Below are positions 12,524 through 23,347 of a stretch of DNA of 64,000 nucleotides, piece by piece. Within the stretch, counting starts at the first letter, position 1. Each line of letters opens with the position of its first letter. Location: contig OZ218955.1 of NCBI GenBank assembly GCA_965112735.1, positions 1,674,001 through 1,738,000 of the forward strand, given 5' to 3'. Position numbers and translations under genes: made by a program. The notes under the pieces are model-generated. The model had not been told where the DNA came from. It did not search any database and saw only the letters and a program-made list of their open reading frames with translations. The stretch comes from Phaeosaccion multiseriatum (Eukaryota; Ochrophyta, other classes).

Positions 12524-14498
12524 TGTATGTATGTATGTATGTATGTATGTATGTATGTATGTATGTATGTATATGTATGTATGTATGTATGTGTGTGTAT
12601 GAATGCGTGTGTGTTGTGTGTTTGTGTGTGGACACGGAGATACATAGGCAAAGAAGTGTGTGAGTTAGAGAGAGGGGAGTGGGGGGAGTGGGAGAGGCAG
12701 CAAACAAAACAAGAAGGAAGAGGAGAGGGTCCTGCTTGCTCAAGATGAACAGCCAACCCTCCATCACCTCTTTTCCTTGCACCTGTGCCTAGACTCACCT
12801 TCTTCTTCACTGCGGGCTTGGCACCGGCAGCGGCAGGAGAAGCCCCTGTGGAAGAAGGTCCCCCCGCCCCGGGTGGGGCTTTGCCTTTCGTACCCCCTCC
12901 TCCTGCCCCTGCGCCTGCCCCTGCCGCCGCTCCCCCTTGACCCTTTCCTTCGCCGGCCGCCCCTTCCTTATCGCCGCCACCAGCCCCCTTGGTCTTCTTG
13001 CTGGTGGGAGTGAGAGTGGGCGTAATGATGGTCGTAAAGGCAGAAGCACCAGCACCAGCACCAGCACCAGCACCAGCACCAGCACCAGGTCCTCGCTGGG
13101 AAGGATCTGAGGGCACGACAGATGAAGCCTCCGCCTCGAAAGGATCTTCGCTCTCGCTCTCATCTTCATCGTCATCATCATCAACCGCCGCCTCCGCCTC
13201 ATCATCTTTAGCACCGCCCTTGTCATTCGCCCCCCCCCCTCCCCCACCGTCCTCCCCCTCCTCTTCCTCGTCGTCGTCGTCGCCGTCTTCATCACTACTA
13301 CTGTCGCTGCTACCAGAGCTGCTGCTGCTGGTGCTCCCGCTCCTCGAAGAGCCAGGTGCATGCGGTGCCATCTTGCTGCCTGGGGAGAAGGTCTCTGTCT
13401 CCAAGTCTCCTCCGTTCACGAAGAAGCCTTCCTGTTTCGTCTTGGTGCCCCGCAGGGCATCCTTGTTGTGATGACACACGGCGTAATGCACACACATACC
13501 CACACAGAGAGAGAGAGTCGATAGAGCGAGCAGGGGACAAGGGGGATGAATCGCGCGCACGGGGGGGACGGGTTGAGGAGGAGGGGCTGGGTCGTGGCCA
13601 GATAAGAAGAAGGGAGGGAGGGAGGGAGGGAGGGAGAGACAGAGAGGGGGGGGAGGAGAAAGAGAGAGAGAGAGAGACAGGGAGAGGGAGGGAGCGAGTG
13701 AGATGTACATGATTCTCCTACCTTCTCCTCATACTCCTGCAGCAGATCGGAGTCGTCGATGAAGGAGTCATCTGTCAGATACGCATCGTCCGGTTTGGCT
13801 CTCTTGCTGCGTTTCTTCTTTTTCTTCTTGCCCCCGCCCCCTTCCTCACCACCCCCTTCTTCTTCGTTGCCTTCACTACCGTCGTCACTGTCATTGTCGT
13901 CGTCGTCGTCGCCGTCGTCGCTGGAGTCCGGTGCCATGGCTCCAGGTCCGTATTTGAGCTCCAGCCTCTGGGTCACGCTGAGCTTGGCCAGCTCAGCAGC
14001 CGACGGAAGGGTAAGCCCCGCAGACTTCTTTCTTGCCTTCTTCTTCTTTCTCTTCTTCTTCTTTGCCTTCTTCTCCTTCTTTTTTGCCGCCGCTGCTGCT
14101 GCTGCTGCTGCTTCTTCTACTGCTTCTTCTCCCGCCACCTTTGCAAGCCCCCCGCCCCCCTCCGTGCCCCCCCCCCCAGCGGTATCCCCCTCTGCCTCGC
14201 TTCGTCGGACGTCGTTCATCTCGACGTCAGGGTCCTCAGCAGCAGTAACAAGAGCGGCACCAGCGCTGATACCGTTGTCGTTCCTCCTCTGCTCCTGTTG
14301 CTGCTGCACCTTCTTCTTGCGAAGTGCATTGAGCTGCTGCTTCTCGTGCTTGGCCACTGCCCTCACCAGTCCCGCGTAGTCTACTTCAGCGTTTCGACCA
14401 ATGTCCACATTGAAGCAGGTCCACCGCTTCCGCTTCCTCCCTCCGCTGTCGCTGGTTTTTCTCTCCAGGCTTTGAGCTCCCATACTAGCGGCCATCAT
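9799..14498 (-). CDS. Ubinuclein/HPC2-like subunit of the HIRA histone chaperone complex
   Basis: Predicted partner of HIRA in replication-independent H3.3-H4 deposition; nuclear. Exons: 13722-14498, 12799-13461, 12085-12477, 11702-11881, 11430-11494, 10827-10947, 10382-10468, 9799-10155; 880 residues, all phases agree. The start is the first ATG after the leader (14498; a second at 14495). The HPC2/HUN signature spans exons 1-2: DDAYLTDDSFIDDSDLL, then KQEGFFVNGGDLE, matching the family pattern of an acidic FID motif followed by a glycine/asparagine turn. Upstream FNVDIGRNAEVDY fits the ubinuclein N-terminal strand. Exon 3 (VKVFPRSLDVALHQMD, RRSQGYLESLSAF) and exons 4-6 (charged helices) fit the conserved middle domain. 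Long D/E, AGAG and KKKR runs are low complexity. It diverges from the Frag1-like gene across 347 bp. Confidence 0.85.
10950..11425. repeat. Complementary purine/pyrimidine arms of ubinuclein intron 5
   Basis: The intron 10948-11429 reads, on the transcript, GTGAGGGAGACGGAGAGGG-type purine repeats right from the donor and CTCCCTCCC-type pyrimidine repeats just before the acceptor. The two arms are mutually complementary. Confidence 0.8.
12493..12595. repeat. (GTAT)n array in ubinuclein intron 2
   Basis: About 25 tandem GTAT units just upstream (transcript sense) of the exon-3 acceptor. The overlapping tyrosine/histidine-repeat ORFs are non-coding. Confidence 0.9.
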
Positions 14499-14845
14499 CT
14501 TTCCCGCTGTTGGTCCCGCGTTTTGATCTCGTCTGTGAAAAAGCGCGACGACTGTAGCACCAACATGCCCCCCACGAAAAACAAAACCTCGGATCAACCT
14601 CGAGCAACTCCTGTCCTTTTTAATCGCTCAATTGTAAGCTTTCTCTCTCCGTGGACAGTCTGAACACTCCATAGACCCCCATAAAACTCCTTCCTTCCCG
14701 TCTGCCTCGTCTCCACCCCTCTCTTGGAGCCATATCTAAGCATTGGAAGTGGCTTAATGTCCCGCCAGCGGGACGACGCGTTCTTTTAATCACCCTTTCC
14801 GAGTGGGAGACTGCGGAGGGGTTGCGCTGATTGGCGCCTCTTGCC
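14499..14845. promoter_or_regulatory. Divergent promoter between ubinuclein (-) and Frag1-like gene (+)
   Basis: 347 bp separate the two start codons, so both promoters must lie here or overlap the 5' leaders. A small inverted repeat CCCGCCAGCGGG lies near 14760-14771. No TATA box is evident near either start. Confidence 0.5.
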
Positions 14846-17046
14846 ATGTTGATGATGGGAGACGGCCCGGAAGGCAGTGTGAGCGTCCTGCTGAGCGATG
14901 ACGAGGGCTACGAGGACTACACGGAGCTCCTCAGCAGGAGTGCGCCCTTCGCCGCTCCGAGAACGGTGAGGTCGGAGGGAAAGCCTTTGATCGTTGCGTG
15001 ACGATAGGGAGGTGTATTTGATGTTTCTGTGTCATGTGTGTGTCATGTGTGTGTCATGTATGCGTCATATGTGTGTCTGTCGGCAGGTCGAGGGAGGTGC
15101 AACCCGCACACGTCCCTACAGGTTGTCGAGTTCCTGAGTCACGTTCGGGCCCTCTGCACCGCCTTTTTTTCACCCATTACTGCTACCACTCCGCCCCTCT
15201 CTCCCTCCCTCCCTCCCTCCCTCCCTCCCTTGTGTCCTGTCTTTGGCCTATGCTGCCTTCTCCGTCAACTCACGCTCTTCTCCACTCCATCCCCTCACCC
15301 GCCCCCCCCCCTTGACCTCTTGACCCCTCCCCTCCCTTGCAGTGGAGCGCCAAGCTAGCTCGCCTGCCTCCGGCCACTGCCCTACTCCTCCTCTTCACCA
15401 TAACGGTCACCTCGGTGCTGTTCCTGCTCACCAACGAAATCGACAAACTGCCCTCCGGAAACGGGTTCCTGTTGCCCACCATAAGCCGACTCGGAGCGTA
15501 CTTCCCTGCCGCGGCGGTGTACACAGCAGGTCGGTCGGCCCTCGGCGCGCGAGTTGGTCAAGTCAAAGCCCCCCTTCCTCCCTCTCTCTCCCCCCCAAGG
15601 GATTGAACCCTTTCCGGGGCCTCGCTCGGTTGATGCCCTTTTTCGTTGTCTGCCTCTGTACGATGCTTAGCCCTTACCCCTATACCAAACACGACAAACC
15701 GTTGCTGCTGCTGTGCCTCCAACTGCTACCGCTGTATCCCCAATTGCTGCTGTTGTGTCTCCAATTCCCACCGCTGTATCACCAACTGCTGCTGGATAGG
15801 CTTTCACGTGTCCGCCGTAGTAACGGCGGCGATGCTGTGGTGTGTGCGGCTGTCGCACTTGCAGCAACTGTCCACCCTCAGTGGAGAGCCCAAATACCAG
15901 GACAGTGTGCGGAGGGTAGAGAAGGTGGGTGAGTGGGGAAGGGAGTGGATGAGGGAGTGAGTGAGGGAGTTAGTGAGGGAGTGAGTGAGTGAGGGAGGGA
16001 GTGCGTGAGTGAGCGAGTGAGTGAGTGAGTGAGTGAGTGAGTGAGTGAGTGAGTGAGTGAGGGCATGTGTGTGAGCGAGACTCGTGAAGAAAGAGGGAAG
16101 GAAGGGGATGGGTCTTTGCTCTTCGCTGACGGTACCACTTTTGTGTACTGCCCCTCGCCGTCCCCTCCCCTACCATACCCTCCCTCTCAGGTTGTGGACC
16201 GCTGCTGGGCCGTGGGCGTCTTGTTCTGCATCATGCTATCGGCAGCTGCGGCAGTACCCCCGGACAAGGCGTTTGACGGCAAGCAGAGCTCTCTGGACTG
16301 GGTGCACGGCACCATCGCGTGCGCACTCATTGCGAGTGGTGTGGCCTACGTGACGGTTACTGTGTATGGAGTGCTCGTCCCCGGGCGGTGAGTACATGTG
16401 GGGAGAGGGAGGAGAGGGGGAATGCGTTTGGGGGAGGAAGAGAGGAGAATGAGTACAAGGGAGGGGGGATATGTTTATTGACTTATTGGAGTCGCCGAAG
16501 AAAATGAAAGTGTGCGTGTGTGTAATACAAGTGAGGGGAAGAAGAGAGGATAATGAGTTAGGACGGACGTGATATGGGATGAAAGTCATCCCTCTACCCC
16601 TCCACACTCGCATACCCCCTTGCCACCCCCTTCTTTGGGCGCTTGAATTAGTTTTCACCGCCCACCTTTTCCCTTACCCCCAACTCCCACACATGGCGCA
16701 CACACACACGCGTGACGGACTGACGGACTGGCCGACCGACAGGATGGTGTTTCTCGTAAGTCGCACTGACAACGCCTCCTACCGATGCAAGCGCAACTGC
16801 CTCTGGCTCATGCTCGCCGTTGTAGTGGCAGGGGTGAGCGCCTTCGTCTTCTTTGTGGCCAGCAATCACACGGACGGGGAAGGTGGGAAGGTCAGCTGCC
16901 GCACAGAGTGGTGTGCGAGTAACAGCAACACCCTGGCGGTGTGTGAGTACTTGATGTTCCTACTCGGCCTCGTGTTTCTGGCGTCGTTGAGGTACGACTT
17001 GAAGCATGTTCGCGTGGGGGTGCTACTCGACAGCGTGCTGCTGTAG
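14846..17046 (+). CDS. Frag1/DRAM/Sfk1-family six-TM membrane protein
   Basis: Exons 14846-14965, 15343-15529, 15800-15924, 16191-16387, 16743-17046 give 310 residues in consistent phase. Exon 1 is an acidic cytosolic N-terminus (three in-frame ATGs: 14846, 14852, 14855; the first is chosen). Hydrophobic segments: one in exon 2, one in exon 3, two in exon 4 and two in exon 5, i.e. six. The signature FLLPTISRLGAYFPAAAVY after TM1 matches the family's LPTIS-xxGAYPP loop, and GFHVSAV opens TM2. Related proteins (PGAP2/FRAG1, DRAM/TMEM150, yeast Sfk1) act in GPI-anchor remodelling, autophagy or plasma-membrane lipid organisation; which subgroup this is cannot be told. Intron 2 ends with a 4x21-bp dispersed-element array lying against the acceptor. 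Confidence 0.82.
15712..15795 (+). repeat. Four tandem 21-bp units of the TATCACCAAC element at an intron 3' end
   Basis: Units begin at 15712, 15733, 15754 and 15775, each a variant of TGTRTCNCCAAYTGCTGCYG. The last is the canonical form, and the acceptor GGATAG follows it directly. This array shows the element's unit length, 21 bp. Confidence 0.88.
15958..16063. repeat. (GAGT)n array after the Frag1 intron 3 donor
   Basis: The donor GTGGGTGAGTG at 15925 runs into more than 100 bp of GTGAG/GAGT tandem units. It lies wholly inside the intron 15925-16190. Confidence 0.88.
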
Positions 17047-18423
17047 GAGTGTCTATGTCAGACGTGCTACTGTAGCAAGTACTGTACCCTGGTGTCAGGC
17101 GTTGGACTGTACTATGTACCTGGTGTCAGCAGCTCGCTGATGCGTATATCGTACATGGTGTCGGCCGTGGGACGCCAGGCCCGAGCAGGGCCGCTATTGG
17201 ATGTATGTGCAAGAGAGGTGGTGTGAAGTGATGTGATGTGATGCATGAGAGCTGTCGAGTGCTGCTGTAGTGTATAGAGTGTAGTGTGCTGGAGTGAGGG
17301 GGCGAATTGAAATTCGGTGGGAGGAGGCACAGGACAAGAACTAACCGCTACAGTGCAGCTACAGTGCAGCTACAGTACCGCTACAGTACAGCTACAGCTT
17401 CTCTTCTCCGTGGGGGACAGACAGACTGAAGGAGAAACAGGGAGACCGATCCATTCACGCCGCGACGTGGAGATAAAGAGTTGAGGAGGATGATTTGTGT
17501 TTTTGTTTTGTTTATCGTAGGTACTGATGGGAAAAGCGGGAGGGCTCCCTCATATTGAACACTAATATACATCAGGGGGGAGAAAAAGAAAAAGCTTCAC
17601 CACCGACGAATGGCCTCCCTCCGCCCCTGCCACTCGGCCCCGGGGGGTCTCCCTCTCCTCCGAAGGCGGGCGACCACCAGAGAGCGAGAGGGAGAGCCGG
17701 AGGGGGCCTGGCATGGAAGCTCTGGAAGCCTTGCTGTAGCTATCTGTGTGGCGGCGGTGATAGGGTTAGCAGTAGCAGCAGCAGCAGCACTACCACCACC
17801 ACCACCACCACCACCACCTGCCTCTGCTCTTTCTCCTTCCCGTCGAGTCACCCCTCCCGCGCTCCCCGCGGCCGCCCTTGTCTTTCTCCTCCATCCTCCT
17901 GCGGTTGTTGTTGTTGGTCTCGGCGGCTTGTTGTTGGGCGGCGGGGTCCAGACCAAGCTCCACAGGGAGGGAAGGGGTCAGAGAGTGAGAGACTCCAGAG
18001 AGAAGTGGGGCCACCGTTGCGTCGAAGAGCACTTTCCCGTGAGGAGGTGGGGTGCTGCGGGGGAAGGCAGCTGACGGACGATGGGCCAAAAGTCGAAGCG
18101 GTGGTGATGGCGATGACGAGACTGCACTTTTGCTGGTGCTGCTGGTGCTGCTGCTGCTGCTGCTCCCGTATCACCAACTGCTGCTGCTGCTGTAGGTGCT
18201 GCTGGTCGTGGTAGTGGGGGCGGTGCTGCTGATAACCGCTGCACTTGCCCTTGCTTGTCCTTTCCCTTGCTCTTGCCCTCCATATAGCACTTGCTGCGGG
18301 TGCCGTTGGTAAGCTAGCAGCAGGCTGTGAATATGATGGCGCTCTGCCTCTTCCGGCTACAGGAGTATGGCGTCTCCTCCTGCCCCCCTCTGCTGCCGAC
18401 TGTGCGTCTGCTGCTGCTGAGAG
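17047..18423. other. Convergent 3' region between Frag1-like and zinc-repeat genes
   Basis: No recognisable gene. It holds a GTGATGT repeat (about 17221-17245), a tandem GCTACAGT(A/G)CA repeat (about 17346-17400), a CAC/GTG run at about 17795-17818 and a dispersed TATCACCAAC element (18169-18178) in a CTG tract. Several overlapping open frames on both strands are G/C-rich and biased without conserved motifs. Part may be the long 3' UTR of the minus-strand gene ending at 18424. Confidence 0.5.
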
Positions 18424-20613
18424 TCAAGGTGTTGACTGCCGGGACCAGGGTTCTTGCTGCTGATCCTGCTGACGCTGCTGACCACCGTTATAGTGGTGGT
18501 ACTGGTGGTACTGGTACTGGTACTGCTGGTGCTTGTATTGCTGCTGGAGCTGGTGCCGCTGGTAGTGCTGCTTCTGCTGCTGGTAAAGCTGGTATTGCTG
18601 CTGCTTCTCCTGCTGCTGCTGTTGCCGGTACTGTTGCTGCTGCTGCTGATGGGGGTGATAGTACGACTCGGAAGCCTCTGCTGATGATGGAGGGGCGATT
18701 CTCTTCTTCCTGGCCGGAGAGGGGGAATGCCGGGACGTCCAGCTGCTTGTGGTTGTTGGGCTGCGCAGATCATGAACAGGAGAGGGCGTGCTGGAACTCA
18801 CGAGTCTCATGCCTCGCGCCCCTCCTTCCTCTCGAGGGCTCATGCCTCCACCCACGAGTGTTTTCTTGTCGCCGCCTCTCTTCCCCCCCTCCCCCTCCTC
18901 CTCCCCGTCGTCCTTCCCATCTCCCTCCCCCTCCTCCTCCCACTCCCGAGGGCGTTTGGTGCGGCACGGCGATCGGAGCATTGGCCATCCTCGTCGAGGT
19001 TGTCTTCCTCCTCCCCCCTCCTCCTCTCCAGCTCTCTGCTCTTGTACTCCTCCACTCTGCTCCTGTACTTGTCCTCCTCCTCCTCCTCCTCCTCCTCCTC
19101 CTCCTCCTCCTCCTCCTCCTCCTCCTCCTCCTCCTCCTCCTCCTCCTCCTCCTCCTCCTCCTCCTCCTCCTCCTCCTCCTCCTCCTCCTCCTCCTCCTCC
19201 TCCTCCTCCTCCTCCTCCTCCTCCTCCTCCTCCTCCTCCTCCTCTGTGCTCCTTTACTACCGGCACCACCGAGGACGTCCCTCCACTGTTGAAGCGCGAG
19301 GACTCCGAGGGGTGGTAGTGGGAATAAGGCGAGAAAGCTTCATCGGCTTTTTGTAGCTGACGTCGTAATGGCGCCTTTTGCACGGGAGACAAGGGTGGTG
19401 ACGACAGCAAAGCTCTTTTCATGTTCGAAGACTGAGGGGCCGGTGGAGGTGTAGTACTCATGGAGGCCGTCGCGATAGAAGATGGAGGAGTGGACGGCAG
19501 AAGTTGCGCCACCTCCGTAAGCGTCGTCGCGTAGGAGAAGAGGCTGTGGCCGGGTATGCTGCTACGTGAAGCAGAAAGGGGGGGCGGAAAGCAGGACGCC
19601 TGGGCCTGCCGCGACGGGGGGTGGTGGCGGGCCGCGGTAGCGGCAGCGACCATCGCCATGACAGCAGTACGCTCATCCGCAGCGGAGGCGAGAGCTCCTC
19701 CTCCTTGACTTGTGTTTCTTCTTCCTCTTCGCCCCTGAGGCCCGCCCGCTGCTGCCCCTGCTGCTGCTGCTTTTGCTGCTGCTCCTGCTGCCCGTTCCGC
19801 TCCTCCTCCTCCTGCTCCTCCTCCTGCTCCTGGAGCTGCTCTTGCTCCTGCTCTTGTTCCTGCGCTTCCTCGGCCTCCTTTGTGCACAAGTCCAGAGGAG
19901 GAGGAGGAGGAGGGAGATGGCCTTGACTCGGCCTCGTCCATGAGCGCCATCGCGGCGTGCTGTGCGCACATGCCCCTGTCCTTGGCGTATCGCTTACAGC
20001 CCGCCTCGGTGCATCGCTTCACAACCGCTCCGTGAGCAACACACACTCCGCCCTTGATAGCTTGCTTCTTGCACGCCTTGGCACTGCATCGCCTGACCAC
20101 TGCGCCGTGAGACACACAAACTCCCCCCTTTTTGGCGTGTTTGGTGCAGCCCTCCGCTCGGCACGGGTAGAAGCTCCCATGGCGCACGCAAACACCGCCT
20201 CGCTGAGCCTGACTGGTGCAACCCTCTGCCCGGCAACCGCGCTTCTTCTTCTTGTGGAGAGCGCAGAAGCCGCATTGGAGGGCGGGTTGGTCGCATGCTT
20301 TCTGACGGCACACCTTCGCGGTGTAGGGGTCTGATGGAGGAACTGCAGGAGGGCCTGCCGCGATCTCGCTCGTGTACCCTTCATCCAGTGGTGCTGCTGC
20401 GAATCTTCTGCGATCTTCTTCTTGACCTTGTTGTTGCTGGTCCCGTCTAGGTAGTAATACCAGTGCCGGTTGTTGCCTGGTGGCACCACCAGAGCCTTGT
20501 CGTTGCTGTTGCTGCTGCTGCTGCTGCTGCTGCTGTTTCTCCTCCTGCTGCTGCTCGGCGACTCTACTCCTTTCCCTCCAAAGCCTTTTTAAAGTCATTC
20601 CCCCCAGTAGCAT
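18424..20613 (-). CDS. CX4CX9CX2H repeat protein with poly-Gly and Gln-rich C-terminus
   Basis: A single open exon of 729 residues starting at ATG 20613 and ending in TGA. After a Gln-rich N-terminus it carries five consecutive Cys/His repeats of the form CX4CX9CX2H, e.g. CRAEGCTKHAKKGGVCVSH and CSAKACKKQAIKGGVCVAH, each likely binding one metal ion. Such repeats are typical of stramenopile proteins that pipelines label 'WRKY19-like zinc finger'; no WRKYGQK domain is present. A run of about 58 glycines is encoded by (CTC)n, and the C-terminus is almost pure Gln/Tyr/His. Nuclear or regulatory roles are only inferred. It has a head-to-head paralogue at 21060. The exact function is unknown. Confidence 0.75.
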   Translation of the reverse strand: MLLGGMTLKRLWRERSRVAEQQQEEKQQQQQQQQQQQRQGSGGATRQQPALVLLPRRDQQQQGQEEDRRRFAAAPLDEGYTSEIAAGPPAVPPSDPYTAKVCRQKACDQPALQCGFCALHKKKKRGCRAEGCTSQAQRGGVCVRHGSFYPCRAEGCTKHAKKGGVCVSHGAVVRRCSAKACKKQAIKGGVCVAHGAVVKRCTEAGCKRYAKDRGMCAQHAAMALMDEAESRPSPSSSSSSGLVHKGGRGSAGTRAGARAAPGAGGGAGGGGAERAAGAAAKAAAAGAAAGGPQGRRGRRNTSQGGGALASAADERTAVMAMVAAATAARHHPPSRQAQASCFPPPLSASRSSIPGHSLFSYATTLTEVAQLLPSTPPSSIATASMSTTPPPAPQSSNMKRALLSSPPLSPVQKAPLRRQLQKADEAFSPYSHYHPSESSRFNSGGTSSVVPVVKEHRGGGGGGGGGGGGGGGGGGGGGGGGGGGGGGGGGGGGGGGGGGGGGGGGGGGGGGGGGQVQEQSGGVQEQRAGEEEGGGGRQPRRGWPMLRSPCRTKRPREWEEEGEGDGKDDGEEEGEGGKRGGDKKTLVGGGMSPREEGGARGMRLVSSSTPSPVHDLRSPTTTSSWTSRHSPSPARKKRIAPPSSAEASESYYHPHQQQQQQYRQQQQQEKQQQYQLYQQQKQHYQRHQLQQQYKHQQYQYQYHQYHHYNGGQQRQQDQQQEPWSRQSTP
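19072..19243. repeat. (CTC)n trinucleotide run encoding poly-Gly
   Basis: About 57 uninterrupted CTC triplets, in frame as glycine codons GAG-complement/GGA type on the minus strand of the zinc-repeat gene. Length is probably polymorphic. Confidence 0.92.
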
Positions 20614-21059
20614 CAGTCAACTACACCACCCGCGTGTATCATGCTGCCACTGCTGCTGCTACTTATCTTCTACGTCTGCGCCTGAATATACAGCGTGTGT
20701 GGAAAGTCTCTGCGAGATTTCATGGAGATACGGCGAGCAACAAAAAGGAGAGAGGGGGGGCGGGCGGGAGACGGTGGCATTTTTATTTTTGCACAATTGG
20801 CGAGAGCGTACAACGAAATTATTTCGGAGCGTCAATGAGCTGAAACTGAAACTCCCTCTCATCAATCCATCAATCTCTTACTAGAGATGTCCTAGCTTTG
20901 CTTTAGCTTTGCTTTAGCTTTCTCTGCAAAGGTTAAGGAGACCCTCTGTGGAGGAATTCGGGAAGCTCTTTGGTGAGGTTGGGGGAAGAAAGGATAACCC
21001 CCCCCCCCTTAAAGGGAAAAGGTCATCGTGTCACACCTTCAGACAATAAAACCCTCCTC
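20614..21059. promoter_or_regulatory. Shared divergent promoter of the zinc-repeat paralogues
   Basis: 446 bp separate the two ATGs. It contains GAGCTGAAACTGAAACTCCC at 20837-20856, a copy of the TGAAACTGAAAC motif, and a repeated TTTGCTTTAGC near 20897-20918. Confidence 0.5.
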
Positions 21060-21389
21060 ATGCTGTCCGGGGGCGTCCCCTCCGAGGCAGCGGGAGTGAC
21101 GGTAGCATCAGCGGAAGGAACGGCATCAGTTGGAGGAGGGCGGGATGGAGCAGCAGCAGCAGCAGCAGCAGGGACAAGCGCCCGTATGCTCGCACCGCTG
21201 GGAGGAGTAGCGGGACCGGTCCCGGGCCTTGTGCCTTCCGCTGCTGTTGGTGGTATGACAGGAGAGGGGGTCGGCTCGACAGCTGTGGCTGCGGCACAGG
21301 CAGCCGCTGCAGCCGTGGCAGAAGCGGCTCACTCCTCGTACGCTCAGCACCCCTATCAACGGTACCACCAACCGTACCACCAACCACAG

Positions 21390-21426
<37 letters not shown>

Positions 21427-22551
21427 CCACTCCCGCCGCTGCCGGGGGGCTCGCTCCCTCGTCTACTGGTGCCGTCCCCAAGGCCTCTCCTCGCAAGCGT
21501 TACTGCCGCGCGGAGGGTTGCACGAACCAAGCTCAGCGCGGAGGTGTCTGTATCCGCCACGGCAGCTTCTACCCTTGCCGAGTGGAGGGCTGCACCAAGC
21601 ACGCTAAGAAGGGGGGGGTATGTGTCGGTGAGTGAGTGAGTGAGTGAATGAGTGGGTGAGTGACTGCGTGAGTGAGTGGGTGAGTGCGCGTTTGCGTAAG
21701 TGAGTGGGTGAGTGACTAAGTTGGTGAGTGAGTGCACGAGTGAGTAAGTGAGAAAGTGAGTGAGTGAGTGAGTGAGTGACGGTATGAAGTGGTGCGATTT
21801 GCCGAATCAAGTGAATAGAGGATTGTACTCCCACCATGTTGGCTCTGTGTCCACAACACTTGGCCTGCTGCAGCCCCTCCTCCCACCCCACCTCACCGCT
21901 ACCCCTCCCGCTACCGCTACCTGACTCTGCTCTCTTCCCTCTCCTCGCATATCACACGGGCCTCGCGCACGCACGCACACACACACATGCACACACGCAC
22001 GCACACACGCACACGCGCACAGCTCACGGCGCAGTTGTGAAGCGCTGTAGAGTGAAGGCATGCAACAAGCAAGCCATCAAGGGCGGAGTGTGCGTGTACC
22101 ATGGAGCAGTGGTTAAGCGATGCGCCATTCGGGGCTGCGATCGCTACGCCAAGGAAGGGGTGCACTGCCCAGGTCACGCTGACCCCAACTCCCCCGCCGC
22201 GAGGGAGGAGGCGGCCGCTCGAGCTGCAGCTGCCTCGGGTATGACTGTGCCGTTGCCCTCCCCAGTGGTGGTGAAGAACAACAGCAGAAATAGCAGCAGC
22301 AGCAGCAGCAGTAGCAGTAGCAGTAGCAGTATGGGTAGCAGTCACACCAAGGCCACTTGCTTGGCCGCCAATAGTATGAACCCAGCCAGTGCCTCTGCGG
22401 CTGCTGCTGCCGCGACTACCTCCTCGGCCCCCGCCAAAGGCACAGACCCTGGAACTGGCAGCGGTGTGAGCGCTGCAAGCAGCGACTCAACGGGCCCTTT
22501 CGTTACCACCGTCCGAGCGAGCACCCGCAAGGCCACGAGAGGAGTAGAAGC

Positions 22552-22583
<32 letters not shown>

Positions 22584-23347
22584 TGGTGATACAGCAGCAG
22601 CAGCAGCAGAAGGGGGAGGGAGAGCGTACCCGTGTCTTTTCTGCGGCGGCAATTTTGAGCGGACTGGCGGGAAATGAGAAGACGCAGGTGGCAGTAGCAG
22701 GGAATACGCCGACGGAAGGGGGCGGGCAGGCGGAGGGGGGAGAGACTGAGCAGCAGCAGCAGCAGCAGCAGCAGGAGGAGGAGGAGGAGGAGACGGGGGA
22801 GGAGGGAGGGCCCAAGCCACAGAAAGGACCAGGCGGGAGTACGAATGAGAGAGGGGGCGGAGCCGGGGCCGGCAAGAAGGGGCAAGGACAGCCGGCAATG
22901 GCCATTGCTCACGCCGCCCAGGGGGGAGGAAGTGTGACGTCAGGCGGGGGCGATGGCCGGTCGTCTTCCAGGAAGCGGCAGACTTCTCTTTCTTGTTCCT
23001 CTTCGACGTCCTGTTGTCGTCAGGGAGACTCCTCGCAGGCTTCTGCTGCTGTCGGCCGCCTGCCGGGCATCTCGGGGGCAAGGGCTGCTGCTATTGCTGC
23101 CGCCGCTGCTGTCGCTGCCGCTATTACTGCTACTGTTACTGCTGCTGCTGTAGAACGGCCTTCTCCCTCCTCTGGTCCCTCCTCGGCTTCAGGTGGTGGG
23201 GAGAAGAACGGGAAGGAGGAGATCAACGAGGCAGCCCGGGTGGCCTTCAAGGCGAGGAAGGGAGGCATCATAACAAGGTCTAATTCTTCCAGAGGGGGGG
23301 TGAGCCGAAGTCAGTGGGGCACGGTACAGCTGTGGCAGAAGCTGTAG
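21060..23347 (+). CDS. CX4CX9CX2H repeat protein, paralogue of the 18424-20613 gene
   Basis: The start is the first in-frame ATG (21060). Exon 1 (21060-21627) holds an Ala-rich region, a Gln run and two Cys/His repeats (CRAEGCTNQAQRGGVCIRH, CRVEGCTKHAKKGGVCV). Exon 2 (from 22023) completes repeat 2 in phase (G|CT) and adds CRVKACNKQAIKGGVCVYH and CAIRGCDRYAKEGVHCPGH, so four repeats against five in the paralogue. The rest is Ser/Ala/Gln-rich low complexity. This frame stops at 23347, but a different frame from about 23293 to 23895 looks coding (Glu/Gly runs, a basic PKRKKIKL nuclear-signal-like segment, Gln-rich) and ends at a good CAG|GTGAGG donor. The gene therefore probably continues by a missed intron or an indel, perhaps to a terminal exon at 24029-24064. 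Confidence 0.72.
21628..21780. repeat. (GTGA)n array growing from a 5' splice site
   Basis: The intron 21628-22022 starts GTGAGTGAGTGAGTG and continues as degenerate GTGA/GTGG units for about 150 bp. Confidence 0.88.
22555..22612. repeat. CAG run with dispersed element, coding QLVIQQQQ
   Basis: GTTGGTGATA at 22582-22591 between CAG runs, read here in the Gln frame. Further copies lie at 23545 (reads AVGDTT) and about 23723 (reads QLVVQ). Confidence 0.88.

Noticed and set aside
18424-20613. WRKY transcription factor
   Set aside because: No WRKYGQK heptad or WRKY zinc pattern; only CX4CX9CX2H repeats, so the common automatic name is misleading.
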